From Deltaproteobacteria bacterium (GTDB lineage Bacteria > Desulfobacterota > Desulfarculia > Desulfarculales > Desulfarculaceae): DNA of 40,307 nt. The stretch lies in assembly GCA_020444165.1 (NCBI GenBank), contig JAHLLK010000056.1, positions 1 to 40,307 on the forward strand, in the 5' to 3' direction. Below, piece by piece: positions 17,133 through 24,098 of the stretch; the stretch's first letter is position 1, and the number at the start of each line of letters is the position of its first letter. The translations under genes and the position numbers were made by a program. Under the pieces are notes generated by a model that was not told where the DNA came from, ran no database searches, and saw only the letters and a program-made list of their open reading frames with translations.

Positions 17133-17784
17133 GCCCCCCGCGCCCCGGCGGGGCCTGCTTCAGGGCCCTGCGCGCCGGGCCAGGATCAAGCCCTCAACGA
17201 CAACCCCCCGCCCCGCGTGCAGGATCCAGCCCCACGTCCCGGCTGGGGCTCCTACGGGCCCAGCTCTCCGGTCCAACCCCGCGCCAGAGTCGAGGCCCTC
17301 CGCTCCGGTTGGGGTTTTTTTCGGGCCCAACTCGCCGGTTCGTAGCTTCCGCCAAGACCGACATGCCCGCGCCACCAAGCCGGCCAGAAGAATTCCGGAT
17401 TGAAAAAGGCTTTTCCGAGAGCATTGCACGGGGCGTCCTGCCCCGTGCAAGGTCGGGTTGGCAAAAACGCGACTCCACCCCAGCAAGCAGAGCTTGCCGG
17501 GGGCCCGGGTTTTGCCAAGCCTCACAAATTGCAAGCTTTTTTAAGCTTGCAATTTGGCGGGCCACCCTTGGCCCGCATCGGCCATTGCCTGCCGTAATCA
17601 TGTTTCACAGCCATTTTTGGCATAATATCAACACGTTTTATGTGTTTCACCATGCAATGGCCTCTTTACGCAAGCCTATCAAAACTATGAAGTTTTTTTG
17701 GGGAAAGGGGCTGTGGGGGAAAACCCCTTTTTGTCCACACAAAAGGGGTTTTCCCCCACACTCTTCCATTCTCCCGACAGCTTC
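17133..17784. other. Large non-coding interval with nested palindromes
   Basis: I see no credible gene in these 652 bases. Two striking palindromes lie in the middle: an 11-bp perfect stem at 17424-17450 (TTGCACGGGGC arm) and a 14-bp perfect stem with TTTT loop at 17525-17556 (CAAATTGCAAGCTT arm). The surrounding sequence shares the acaaattgc...gcaatttggcg frame with the element at 2327-2528. An AT-rich stretch at 17600-17690 separates this from the long hairpin at 17712-17760. No promoter is assigned. Confidence 0.5.
17712..17760. terminator. Long hairpin, likely terminator (TGTGGGGG-family hairpin 3)
   Basis: A 20-bp perfect stem (17712-17731 with 17741-17760) and a 9-base loop. It lies 24 bases downstream of the minus-strand 80-residue gene, whose transcripts it probably ends. 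The outer arm TGTGGGGGAAAACCCC matches the other four family members. Confidence 0.6.
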
Positions 17785-18027
17785 CTAGGATTCAACTTCA
17801 TCGAAGACGACTTCCCGGGTGTTGCCGATCTTCCAGGCCTCCACCCCTTCCATCATCCGCTCGATCATCTGGATCAGGGTCACCCACTGCTGGCGCTTGG
17901 CCGGGTCCGGCTCCCTCCAGGCCTTCAGGCATTCCCGGGCGGTCGGCACCCGCTCTCCGGTCTGGGGATGCACGAATCCCCAGCGGTCGTCGAACTCCAA
18001 GCTCACGTCACGGTATTTGAACTTCAC
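17785..18027 (-). CDS. Small conserved-looking hypothetical protein
   Basis: 80 residues from a GTG start behind AGGAG with 7-base spacing; a longer frame from 18090 adds a basic, low-complexity N-terminus with no SD. It begins VKFKYRDVSLEFDDRWGF. The rest is amphipathic, with two Trp-containing helices (ECLKAWREPDPAKRQQW, MIERMMEGVEAWK) and an acidic end. There is no signal peptide, cysteine motif or known domain. Codon use matches the neighbours and a TGTGGGGG-family hairpin follows its stop, so I take it as real. Function unknown. Confidence 0.6.
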   Translation of the reverse strand: MKFKYRDVSLEFDDRWGFVHPQTGERVPTARECLKAWREPDPAKRQQWVTLIQMIERMMEGVEAWKIGNTREVVFDEVES

Positions 18028-18150
18028 GCGTTTACTCCTGTTCCCGGCTGGGCTCCTGCCCCGGCCGCTCTCCCGCCTCCCGGCCTTCATCCCCCAGCCC
18101 CTGCCCCCCTTGGTTGCAGGGGTGGCCCACCGAGGCTAAACTTGCAAGAA

Positions 18151-18852
18151 ATGCCCATTTTGGCAACCCTAGAAAATCCGGCCCTGACGCCCGCTCCCCC
18201 GGCCCTCCGGGAGGCCGCGGCCGATCTGCGCCACCTGTTGGCCCGGGGCTACCCCCGCGAGAGGATGCTGGCCGTGGTGGGCGACCGCTGGCGGCTGGCC
18301 GCGGCGGACCGCCAGATGCTCCGCCGGGGAGTCTACGCCCCCCGGGAGGCCGGCGCCCGTTGGGCCCGGCTCCTGCCGCTGGCCGCCGTGGCGGGGCGCG
18401 CGGTGGCCCTGGACGGGCACAACGTCATCATCACCCTGGAGACCGCCCTGGCCGGGGGGCGGCTGGTGGCCGCCGACGACGGCGTGGTCCGGGACATCGC
18501 CCAACGGGGGCGGCACCACCAACCCGGTCCCCGGACCCTGGCCGCGGCCGAACTGGCGCTCGCCGCCCTGGCCCGGGCCGGAGCCGCCCGCGCCCTGATC
18601 TGGCTGGACGCGCCGTTGCCCAAAAGCGGCGAGCTGGCCGCGGACCTCACCGTACTCCTGGCCCGCCTGGGCCTGGCGGGCGAAGCCCGGGCGGTGCGGC
18701 CGCCGGAAAACCTTTTGCGGAAGCATCCCGGCCCCGTGGCCACCAGCGACTCGGTCCTTTTGGACCAGGTGGCCCTGCCCCTGGACCTGGCCGGCCAGGT
18801 CATCGCCCGGGACCGGCTTCCCTGCCGTGTGGAGAGCCTCTATTTTGCCTGA
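18151..18852 (+). CDS. DUF434 domain-containing protein
   Basis: 233 residues. The ATG at 18151 is the likely start, though its SD is weak; upstream in-frame codons run into the divergent small gene. Recognisable DUF434 features: ALREAAADLRHLLARGYPRE, VGDRWRLAAADRQMLRRGV, AVALDGHNVIITLETALAGG, AADDGVVRDIAQRG and a C-terminal ATSDSVLLDQVALPLDLAG. The conserved D, N and H residues in those motifs suggest an enzyme or nucleic-acid-binding fold, but none is characterised to my knowledge. The stop overlaps the start of the PP-loop gene by 8 bases, implying coupled translation and a shared role, possibly in RNA metabolism. Confidence 0.75.
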   Translation: MPILATLENPALTPAPPALREAAADLRHLLARGYPRERMLAVVGDRWRLAAADRQMLRRGVYAPREAGARWARLLPLAAVAGRAVALDGHNVIITLETALAGGRLVAADDGVVRDIAQRGRHHQPGPRTLAAAELALAALARAGAARALIWLDAPLPKSGELAADLTVLLARLGLAGEARAVRPPENLLRKHPGPVATSDSVLLDQVALPLDLAGQVIARDRLPCRVESLYFA

Positions 18853-19858
18853 TTCCGCTGCCCAGCCCCGCCCCAAAACGCGCCCCCGCGCCCTGGGCCT
18901 CTATTCCGGCGGCCTGGACTCCATCCTGGCCGCCCTGGTCCTGGACCGGGCCGGGGTGGCGGTGCAACTGGTCACCTTCGCCTCGCCGTTCTTCCCCCCG
19001 GACACGGCCCGCACCCTGGCCCGGCGCCACGGCCTGACCCACCGGGTGGTTGAATTGGGCCCCGCGTATATCGACATGGTGCGCCGTCCGCCCCGGGGCC
19101 GCGGCCGTTACATGAACCCGTGCGTGGATTGCCACGCCTTCATGCTGCGCCAGGCCGGCGGCATCATGGAGGCCGAGGGCCTGGATTTCTTGTTCACCGG
19201 CGAGGTGTTGAACCAGCGGCCCATGAGCCAGACCAAAAGCTCGTTGAACGCGGTGGCCAAGGACAGCGGGTTCAAGGAGCGCATCCTGCGGCCCCTGTCG
19301 GCCCGGCTCCTGCCCCCCACGCCCATGGAGGAGTCCGGCCTGGTGGACCGCGAGAAGCTCCTGGCCCTGTGGGGCCGGGGCCGCAAGGCCCAGATGGCCC
19401 TGGCCAAGGAGTTCGGGGTCACCGACTACCCCCCGCCGGCGGGAGGATGCCTTTTGACCGAGCCGGGCTTCAGCCGCCGCCTGGCCGATTTGTGGGAGCA
19501 TGACCCCGCGGCCGGCGGCCCGCACCTGGAGCTGTTGAAACACGGCCGCCATCTGCGGCTCTCGCCCCGGGCCCGCCTGGCCCTGGGCCGCAACCAGGCC
19601 GACAACGAAGGGCTGGAGCAAGCGGCGCCGGACGACGCCTGGTGGCTGAAAAGCCTGGACGCGCCCGGTCCCCTGGGGCTCTACTTCGGGCCGGCGCCCT
19701 CGCCGGAGCTGGAGCTGGCCCTGGGCCTGGTGGCGGGCTACGGCAAGACCCCGGCCGGGCAGCCCGCCCGCCTGGAGGCGGTGGGCCCCGGGGGCGTTCG
19801 CCTGGAGTTCACCCTGCCGGCCCTGCCCCGGGAACGGGCCCGGGACCTCCTCCTTTGA
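18845..19858 (+). CDS. PP-loop ATPase (ThiI/MnmA-like) with C-terminal NFACT-R-like domain
   Basis: 337 residues from a TTG start behind GGAGAG; a GTG at 18827 is the alternative. The ATP-pyrophosphatase loop is GLYSGGLDSILAALVL. Cysteines in NPCVDCHAFM and PAGGCLLTEPGFSRRLADL are placed as in tRNA-thiolation PP-loop enzymes, where one carries a persulfide. The last ~120 residues (KHGRHLRLSPRARLALGRNQADNEGL...) resemble the NFACT RNA-binding domain (NFACT-R_2). The combination suggests a tRNA-modifying sulfurtransferase acting on an unidentified position. It sits between the DUF434 and SRPBCC genes with overlapping ends. It is often annotated as a ThiI- or TrmU-like protein; the exact substrate is not known. 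Confidence 0.78.
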   Translation: MPDSAAQPRPKTRPRALGLYSGGLDSILAALVLDRAGVAVQLVTFASPFFPPDTARTLARRHGLTHRVVELGPAYIDMVRRPPRGRGRYMNPCVDCHAFMLRQAGGIMEAEGLDFLFTGEVLNQRPMSQTKSSLNAVAKDSGFKERILRPLSARLLPPTPMEESGLVDREKLLALWGRGRKAQMALAKEFGVTDYPPPAGGCLLTEPGFSRRLADLWEHDPAAGGPHLELLKHGRHLRLSPRARLALGRNQADNEGLEQAAPDDAWWLKSLDAPGPLGLYFGPAPSPELELALGLVAGYGKTPAGQPARLEAVGPGGVRLEFTLPALPRERARDLLL

Positions 19859-20328
19859 ACCTGACCCTGACCCTCACCGCGGCCCGGCTGATCCGGGCTC
19901 CTCTGCCCCAGGTCTGGCTGGCTTTTGCCCAGGAGACCGGCTGGGCCCTGTGGGGGAAGGACGCCCGCCCCGAGCCGGGCCTGGCCCCTCTGGGCCGGCC
20001 CCTCACCGTGCCGGCCCGCCTGGTGGAGAACCGGCCGGGCCGGGTCATCCGCTGGCAGGTGGCCTGGCGGGGCATCCGGTTGGACCGCACCTTCCGTTTC
20101 GAGGCCCAGGGCGAGGCCACCCTCATCTCCTCGGTGGAAAAACTCTCCGGCTGGACCCTGCTCTTGTGGCGTCCCCTGTTGCAGAGCAAAAAAATGGCCC
20201 AGGCCACCCAACAGTGGCTGGGCCGGGTGGCCGAACAGGCGGAAAAAATCAGCCCAAAATCTCCGCCACCGCCTGGGCCACCCGCCGGGCCGCCCCACCG
20301 TCCAGCTCCCCCACGTAGTCCCGCCTGA
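19855..20328 (+). CDS. SRPBCC-type small-molecule-binding protein
   Basis: 157 residues from a TTG overlapping the PP-loop gene's stop (TTGA). The first ~125 residues fit the START/SRPBCC helix-grip fold: an N-terminal strand LTLTAARLIRAPLPQVWLAF, GKDARPEPGL, VIRWQVAWRGIRLDRTFRFE, and a C-terminal helix SKKMAQATQQWLGRVAEQAEK. The proline-rich end (~130-157) comes from DNA that also encodes the convergent glycosyltransferase (80-base overlap). The last 25 residues may therefore be a consequence of stop-codon loss. Ligand unknown. Confidence 0.65.
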   Translation: MNLTLTLTAARLIRAPLPQVWLAFAQETGWALWGKDARPEPGLAPLGRPLTVPARLVENRPGRVIRWQVAWRGIRLDRTFRFEAQGEATLISSVEKLSGWTLLLWRPLLQSKKMAQATQQWLGRVAEQAEKISPKSPPPPGPPAGPPHRPAPPRSPA

Positions 20329-21604
20329 GTTGGGCCCGCTGGGGGGCCAGCTCCCCCGGATGGTCCAAAGTCCGTTGCAGGCCCGCGAAAAACTCCGGCC
20401 AGTCGTGGCAAAGGAGGTAGGACCCGTAGGCGGTCAGCCGCCGGAAGTGGAAGCGGTCGAAGTTCTTCTTCACGATCTCCCGGCCGTCATCGTAAGGATC
20501 GAAGTACAGCGCCACCACCGGGGTGTCGTGGGCCGCCGCGTCGATGAGGATGGTCCCTCCCGTGCACACCACCGCGTCCACGTGCGACAGGCACAGATGG
20601 AGCAGGCCCAAATCCTGGAAGCTGGCCTTCTGCACCGCCACCCCGGTAAATTGTCCGGCCAGCGCCTCGAAACGGTCCCGGTCCTTGGGGTGGGGCCGTA
20701 CGATGGAGTTGAAGCGCCGCCCCGGCAACATCTCCTCCCGCCGCGCGAAGATATCGGCCAGCAGGCGGTCCTCGTCCGGCGCGTTGCGCGGGGTGTTGCA
20801 GGCGAACAGGACCGTGGGCAGCTCCGGGTCCAAGCCCAAGCTGCTCAAATACTCCGCAAAATCCTTTTTGGGCGCCGGTTGGGCGTAAGGGTCCATCTGG
20901 GGCCAGCCGGTGGCCGCGGTCTGGCGAACCGGGATGCCGTGAAACTCCTCCAGGTCCCGGGCCATCTGCCGGTTCTGCACGATGTAGCGCGCCAGGCCGG
21001 GCAGGATCGGCCCCTTGCCCAGGGGGTGGTCCCAGCTCTGGATGTAGCCCGCCACCGGCAGGCCCTGCTTGAGCGCCGCCGCGGCCAAGGCCTGGGACAA
21101 ATAGGTCTGGCTGTTCAGGAACAGCACCCCGTCGGGCCGCGCCTCCTCCAACACCCGGGCCAGGCGGGGTTCCCTTTGGCGCACCAGCCACCCCAAATAA
21201 AACCTGGTCAACAGCCGGTTCAACCACGGCCTGTCGGGCAAGGGCCCCATATGGTCCAGGTTGAAGAACCCGCTGGGGAACCCCTTTTCGCAGATGTGCG
21301 GATTGAAATTGTGCTTGTTGTCCCGAAGCGCCACCGGCATGAACCCGTAGTTTTGGTTCAGCCAGGTCAGCCAGGTCAGCCGGCGGCGTTCGCCCCGGCT
21401 CAGCTCCGCCGGCTGGGGCAACTCCCGGGCGGTCACCTCCGGCGGCGGCGGGGGAGCCGCGAAGCGCTGGCCCTGATAGGCGTACACCACCGTGAGCCGG
21501 TCCACCCCCGCCTCGCCCAAACGGGCCGGGATGCCGCTCTCAAAGAAGTTCCGCCCGCCCAGGGCGTCGCTGATGAACACCAACAGGCTTTTACCGCTCG
21601 CCAT
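20249..21604 (-). CDS. GT-B-like glycosyl/glycerophosphotransferase family protein
   Basis: 451 residues from the ATG behind GGAGCGG; the frame's earlier ATG (21691) lacks an SD and lies in repeat DNA. A Rossmann-like start (SLLVFISDALGGRNFFESGI) is followed by a middle region naming a possible acceptor domain (NFNPHICEKGFPSGFFNLDH). The C-terminal half has the nucleotide-sugar-binding pattern of GT-B and CDP-glycerol-transferase-like proteins: TVLFACNTPRNAPDEDRLL, FNSIVRPHPKDRDRFEAL, and VDAVVCTGGTILIDAAAHDT followed by PVVALYFDP. It probably acts in surface-polysaccharide assembly. The downstream end overlaps the convergent SRPBCC gene by 80 bases. The divergent neighbour across repeat DNA is a second glycosyltransferase (22160-23227). 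Confidence 0.7.
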   Translation of the reverse strand: MASGKSLLVFISDALGGRNFFESGIPARLGEAGVDRLTVVYAYQGQRFAAPPPPPEVTARELPQPAELSRGERRRLTWLTWLNQNYGFMPVALRDNKHNFNPHICEKGFPSGFFNLDHMGPLPDRPWLNRLLTRFYLGWLVRQREPRLARVLEEARPDGVLFLNSQTYLSQALAAAALKQGLPVAGYIQSWDHPLGKGPILPGLARYIVQNRQMARDLEEFHGIPVRQTAATGWPQMDPYAQPAPKKDFAEYLSSLGLDPELPTVLFACNTPRNAPDEDRLLADIFARREEMLPGRRFNSIVRPHPKDRDRFEALAGQFTGVAVQKASFQDLGLLHLCLSHVDAVVCTGGTILIDAAAHDTPVVALYFDPYDDGREIVKKNFDRFHFRRLTAYGSYLLCHDWPEFFAGLQRTLDHPGELAPQRAQLRRDYVGELDGGAARRVAQAVAEILG

Positions 21605-21670
21605 GTCCGCTCCGGCCCAAGAATTCAAAGCAAGGGTTCGAATTATCGCAAATCCCCTCCCTCCCCGCAA

Positions 21671-21950
21671 GCAGCGTGCCGCTGCTGGCAATGCGGGTCG
21701 GGGGAGGTTGCCCTCCGTATGTTACCTCGCGCGCTCCCGAATCCAGGCCGCATGCTGCGGCTCCCAATGCGGGTCGGGGGAGGTTGCCCTCCGTATGTTA
21801 TCTCGCGCGCTCCCGAACCCGGGCCGCATCCTGAGCGGGCTTGCCCTTTGCCATGTGCCATGGCTCCCAATGCGGGTCGGGGGAGGTCGCCCTCCGCGCG
21901 TTATCTCGCGCGCTCCCGAATCCAGGCCGCATCCTGAGCGGGCTTGTCGC
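21671..21950 (-). repeat. Three-copy structured intergenic repeat
   Basis: ctcgcgcgctcccg occurs at 21726, 21802 and 21905, giving spacings of 76 and 103 bases. Each is preceded by aatgcgggtcgggggaggt-gccctccg. The first copy also keeps gcagcgtgccgctgctggc, a GCAGCG/CGCTGC hairpin, and the other two have it replaced by other short sequence. The copies are the inverse complement of those at 14784 and 23504. They lie in the divergent gap between two glycosyltransferase genes. Confidence 0.75.
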
Positions 21951-22027
21951 TTTGCCGCGCCTTGCCCGCTACCCCTTACGACAAACGGCGCCAGCCGTTT
22001 GCCGCTGCTTTTCCTTTGGAAAGGGGG

Positions 22028-22079
22028 TGTGGGGGAAAACCTTTCCTTTTGGCTTCAAAAGGAAAGGTTTTCCCCCACA
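22028..22079. terminator. Long perfect hairpin (TGTGGGGG-family hairpin 4)
   Basis: A 24-bp perfect stem (22028-22051 with 22056-22079) and a GCTT loop. It is nearly the same as hairpin 2, but its core is AAAACCTTTCC rather than AAACCCTTTCC, both halves having changed together. It is not directly downstream of any gene: it lies between divergent genes, so it is either a relic or a structured 5' element. Confidence 0.6.
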
Positions 22080-22096
22080 ATCTTTTCACTTCCTCC

Positions 22097-22130
22097 GGTA
22101 AACTAAAAAAGTTTTACCAAATATAAGGAG
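22097..22130 (+). promoter_or_regulatory. Hairpin and strong SD before the GT4 gene without a normal start codon at the right distance
   Basis: A GGTAAA/TTTACC hairpin (22097-22118) is followed by AAGGAG at 22125-22130. The first in-frame ATG is 29 bases beyond. In frame at the expected distance stand ATT (22133) and ACG (22136). Confidence 0.5.
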
Positions 22131-22159
22131 TTATTACGGCGGGGACAGAGCGCATAGCC

Positions 22160-23227
22160 ATGGTGATTGCCGGGCTCAGGTTGGGGGGGGCTGAGCGGGT
22201 GGTGGTGACATTGGCGGGTTATTGGGCTGGCCTGGGCCGGGAGGTGACGTTGGTTACCTTGGAGGGCGCGGGCGGGGATTTTTATGCGCTGGGCCCGGGG
22301 GTGCGGCGGGTGGCTCTGGCGGTGAGCGGGGAGACCCGGAGCCCTTGGCAGGCCCTGGCGGCCAATGTGGGGCGGGTGCGGGCCTTGGGGCGGGCTTTGG
22401 CGGGGGCGCGGCCGCAGGTGGTGATCAGTCACGTGGACCGCACCAACGTGCTAACATTGTTGGCCGCCCGGGGCCTGGGCGTCCCGGTGGTGGTGACGGA
22501 GCACACGGATCCGGCGCGTTACAGCCCGGGGCGGGCCTGGGAGATATTGCGGCGGCGGACCTATCCCGGGGCGGCGGCGGTGGTGACGGTGAGCCAGGCC
22601 GGGGCGGAGTATTTCCGGGGATGGTCTTTGCGGCGCTTGGCGGTGATCCCCAACCCGGTGCCTCCGGCGGCGGAGGGCTGGGCGGCGGTGGCGGAGGCGC
22701 CCGTGCTGGCGGCCATGGGGCGTTTGGCCCCGGAGAAGGGCTTTGACCTGTTGCTGGAGGCCTTTGCCGGCTTGGCGCCGCGGTTTCCGGAGTGGCGGCT
22801 GTTGATCTTGGGCGAGGGGCCGTTGCGCTCCGCGCTGGAGGCCCAGGTGGCGCGGTTGGGCCTCACGGGGCGGGTGGACCTGCCCGGGGCGGACCCCACG
22901 CCGGCCCGGCGCCTGGCCGGGGCGGCGGTGTTCGTGTTGCCTTCGCGGCTGGAGGGTTTTCCGCTGAGTTTGGTGGAGGCCATGTCCCTGGGGCTGCCGG
23001 TGGTGGCCACCCGTTCCAGCCCCGGCCTGGCCGAGATCGTGACCCCGGGGCAAGAGGGTTTGCTCACCCCGGTGGACGACGCCGGGGCCTTGGCCCAGGC
23101 CCTGGGGGAGCTGATGAGCCGCCCCGAACTGCGGGAGGCCATGGGCCGGGCGGCCCGCCGGGCCGCGCTGGCTTATGCTCCCCCGGCGGTGGGCCGGCGC
23201 TGGGACGAGCTGCTTTCTTCTCTTTAG
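22160..23227 (+). CDS. GT4-family glycosyltransferase
   Basis: 355 residues from the first ATG. The reading frame stays open upstream and would add TERIA before MVIAGLRLGGAERVV; that matches the normal N-terminal strand of GT4 enzymes (RIAxVI...GGAE), so the true start may be a few codons earlier at a rare codon. GT4 features: LGGAERVVVTLA near the start, VVVTEHTDPARY and VVTVSQAGAEYF mid-protein, VIPNPVPP, then LAAMGRLAPEKGFDLLLEAF, ILGEGPLRSALEAQVARLGL and the donor-site E-x7-E in LEGFPLSLVEAMSLGLPVVA. It transfers a sugar from a nucleotide donor in glycan or LPS assembly; the acceptor is unknown. The DNA strand is markedly G-rich. Confidence 0.85.
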   Translation: MVIAGLRLGGAERVVVTLAGYWAGLGREVTLVTLEGAGGDFYALGPGVRRVALAVSGETRSPWQALAANVGRVRALGRALAGARPQVVISHVDRTNVLTLLAARGLGVPVVVTEHTDPARYSPGRAWEILRRRTYPGAAAVVTVSQAGAEYFRGWSLRRLAVIPNPVPPAAEGWAAVAEAPVLAAMGRLAPEKGFDLLLEAFAGLAPRFPEWRLLILGEGPLRSALEAQVARLGLTGRVDLPGADPTPARRLAGAAVFVLPSRLEGFPLSLVEAMSLGLPVVATRSSPGLAEIVTPGQEGLLTPVDDAGALAQALGELMSRPELREAMGRAARRAALAYAPPAVGRRWDELLSSL

Positions 23228-23672
23228 ACCTTGCATATGCCAAAATTCCTATTAAATTAGTAGTAAATCGTGGCGAATCTTACGGCTCCGCATTGGCAAA
23301 AAGTGGGTGCGAGGTCAATTCACACTGATACAATTGCCTATTTGTAACGGCTCGCGTCCAGCCCGGTGGCAGGGGATTCATTCCCGTAATATAACTGTCC
23401 TTTACGGGTTTTTAGGCGGGGGAGGTTCGCGCGTTTTTCGGGCGGGCCACCCCGGCCAGCCCCAGGACTGGGCCCGGTCGCGGTCAAGGGGCAAGCCCAC
23501 TTGGGGAGCGCGCGAGATTAGTTCGGAGGCTGGCTTACACCGACACGCTACGCCAGCAGCGGCACGCTGCCTTCGGGAGCGCGCGAGGGTGGTTCGGAGG
23601 CTGGCTTACACCGACACGCTACGCCAGCAGCGGCACGCTGCCCCAATCTTCTTTGGGAAGGAAACACAAGAC
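23228..23672. other. Non-coding interval with two-copy repeat
   Basis: No gene is seen in these 445 bases. The first ~190 bases are less GC-rich (taaattagtagtaaatcg) and could hold a promoter, but no clear pair is present. The last part is the structured repeat at 23504-23643, which reaches to 30 bases before the receiver gene's start. Confidence 0.45.
23504..23643 (+). repeat. Two-copy structured intergenic repeat, 71-bp period
   Basis: Two near-identical units; the GGGAGCGCGCGAG core starts at 23504 and 23575. Each continues ttcggaggctggcttacacc, then cgacacgctacgccagcagcggcacgctgc. The unit is the inverse complement of those at 21671-21950. It places a possible GCAGCG/CGCTGC hairpin just upstream of the receiver gene's SD. 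Confidence 0.75.
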
Positions 23673-24038
23673 ATGGCCCATAAAATATTGATTATCGACG
23701 ATGAAAAGCACGTGGTGAGCTTTCTGGAAGACATCTTTCACGACAACGGCTTCCAGACCGTGGCCGCCAAGGACGGCGACGAGGGTTTCGAGCTGATGAA
23801 GAAGGAAAAGCCGGACCTCATCACTTTGGACCTGCAAATGCCCAACGAGCGCGGGACTAAATTTTATCAGCGCTTTCGCAAAGACGTCGAATGCAATAAA
23901 ATCCCCATCGTGGTGGTCACCGGGCAGTCCAGCCCCGAGAAGGCTCTGAAGCCTTGCAAGATTGCCGGCCTGGTGAGCAAGCCTTTTGATCCCGACGTGC
24001 TGTTGTCGGTGGTGAATCAGGCACTTACTCAGAAATAG
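23673..24038 (+). CDS. Stand-alone response-regulator receiver (CheY-like)
   Basis: 121 residues, a receiver domain only; the ATG follows GGGAAGGAAAC. Acidic pocket D9-D10 (LIIDDEK), phospho-acceptor D53 (LITLDLQMP), switch Thr in VVVTGQSSPE, and the conserved Lys in VSKPFDPD are all present. With no output domain it probably relays phosphate or controls a partner by binding. The REC-PAS-kinase gene begins 60 bases downstream on the same strand and is the obvious cognate kinase. A Cys-rich stretch between T and K (KPCKIAG) is not family-typical. Confidence 0.9.
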   Translation: MAHKILIIDDEKHVVSFLEDIFHDNGFQTVAAKDGDEGFELMKKEKPDLITLDLQMPNERGTKFYQRFRKDVECNKIPIVVVTGQSSPEKALKPCKIAGLVSKPFDPDVLLSVVNQALTQK

Positions 24039-24098
24039 CGGGTACGGTCCGGCGGGAGCAACGGCCCCCGGCTCCGGGAGCCCGGGAGACTTGCGGCC

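Noticed and set aside
19925..21937. 670-codon plus-strand frame opposite the glycosyltransferase
   Set aside because: Low-complexity antisense shadow; it runs through repeat DNA and has no SD.
21671..23643. CRISPR array in the repeat regions
   Set aside because: Too few units, irregular spacing, no unique spacers of constant length, and no cas genes.
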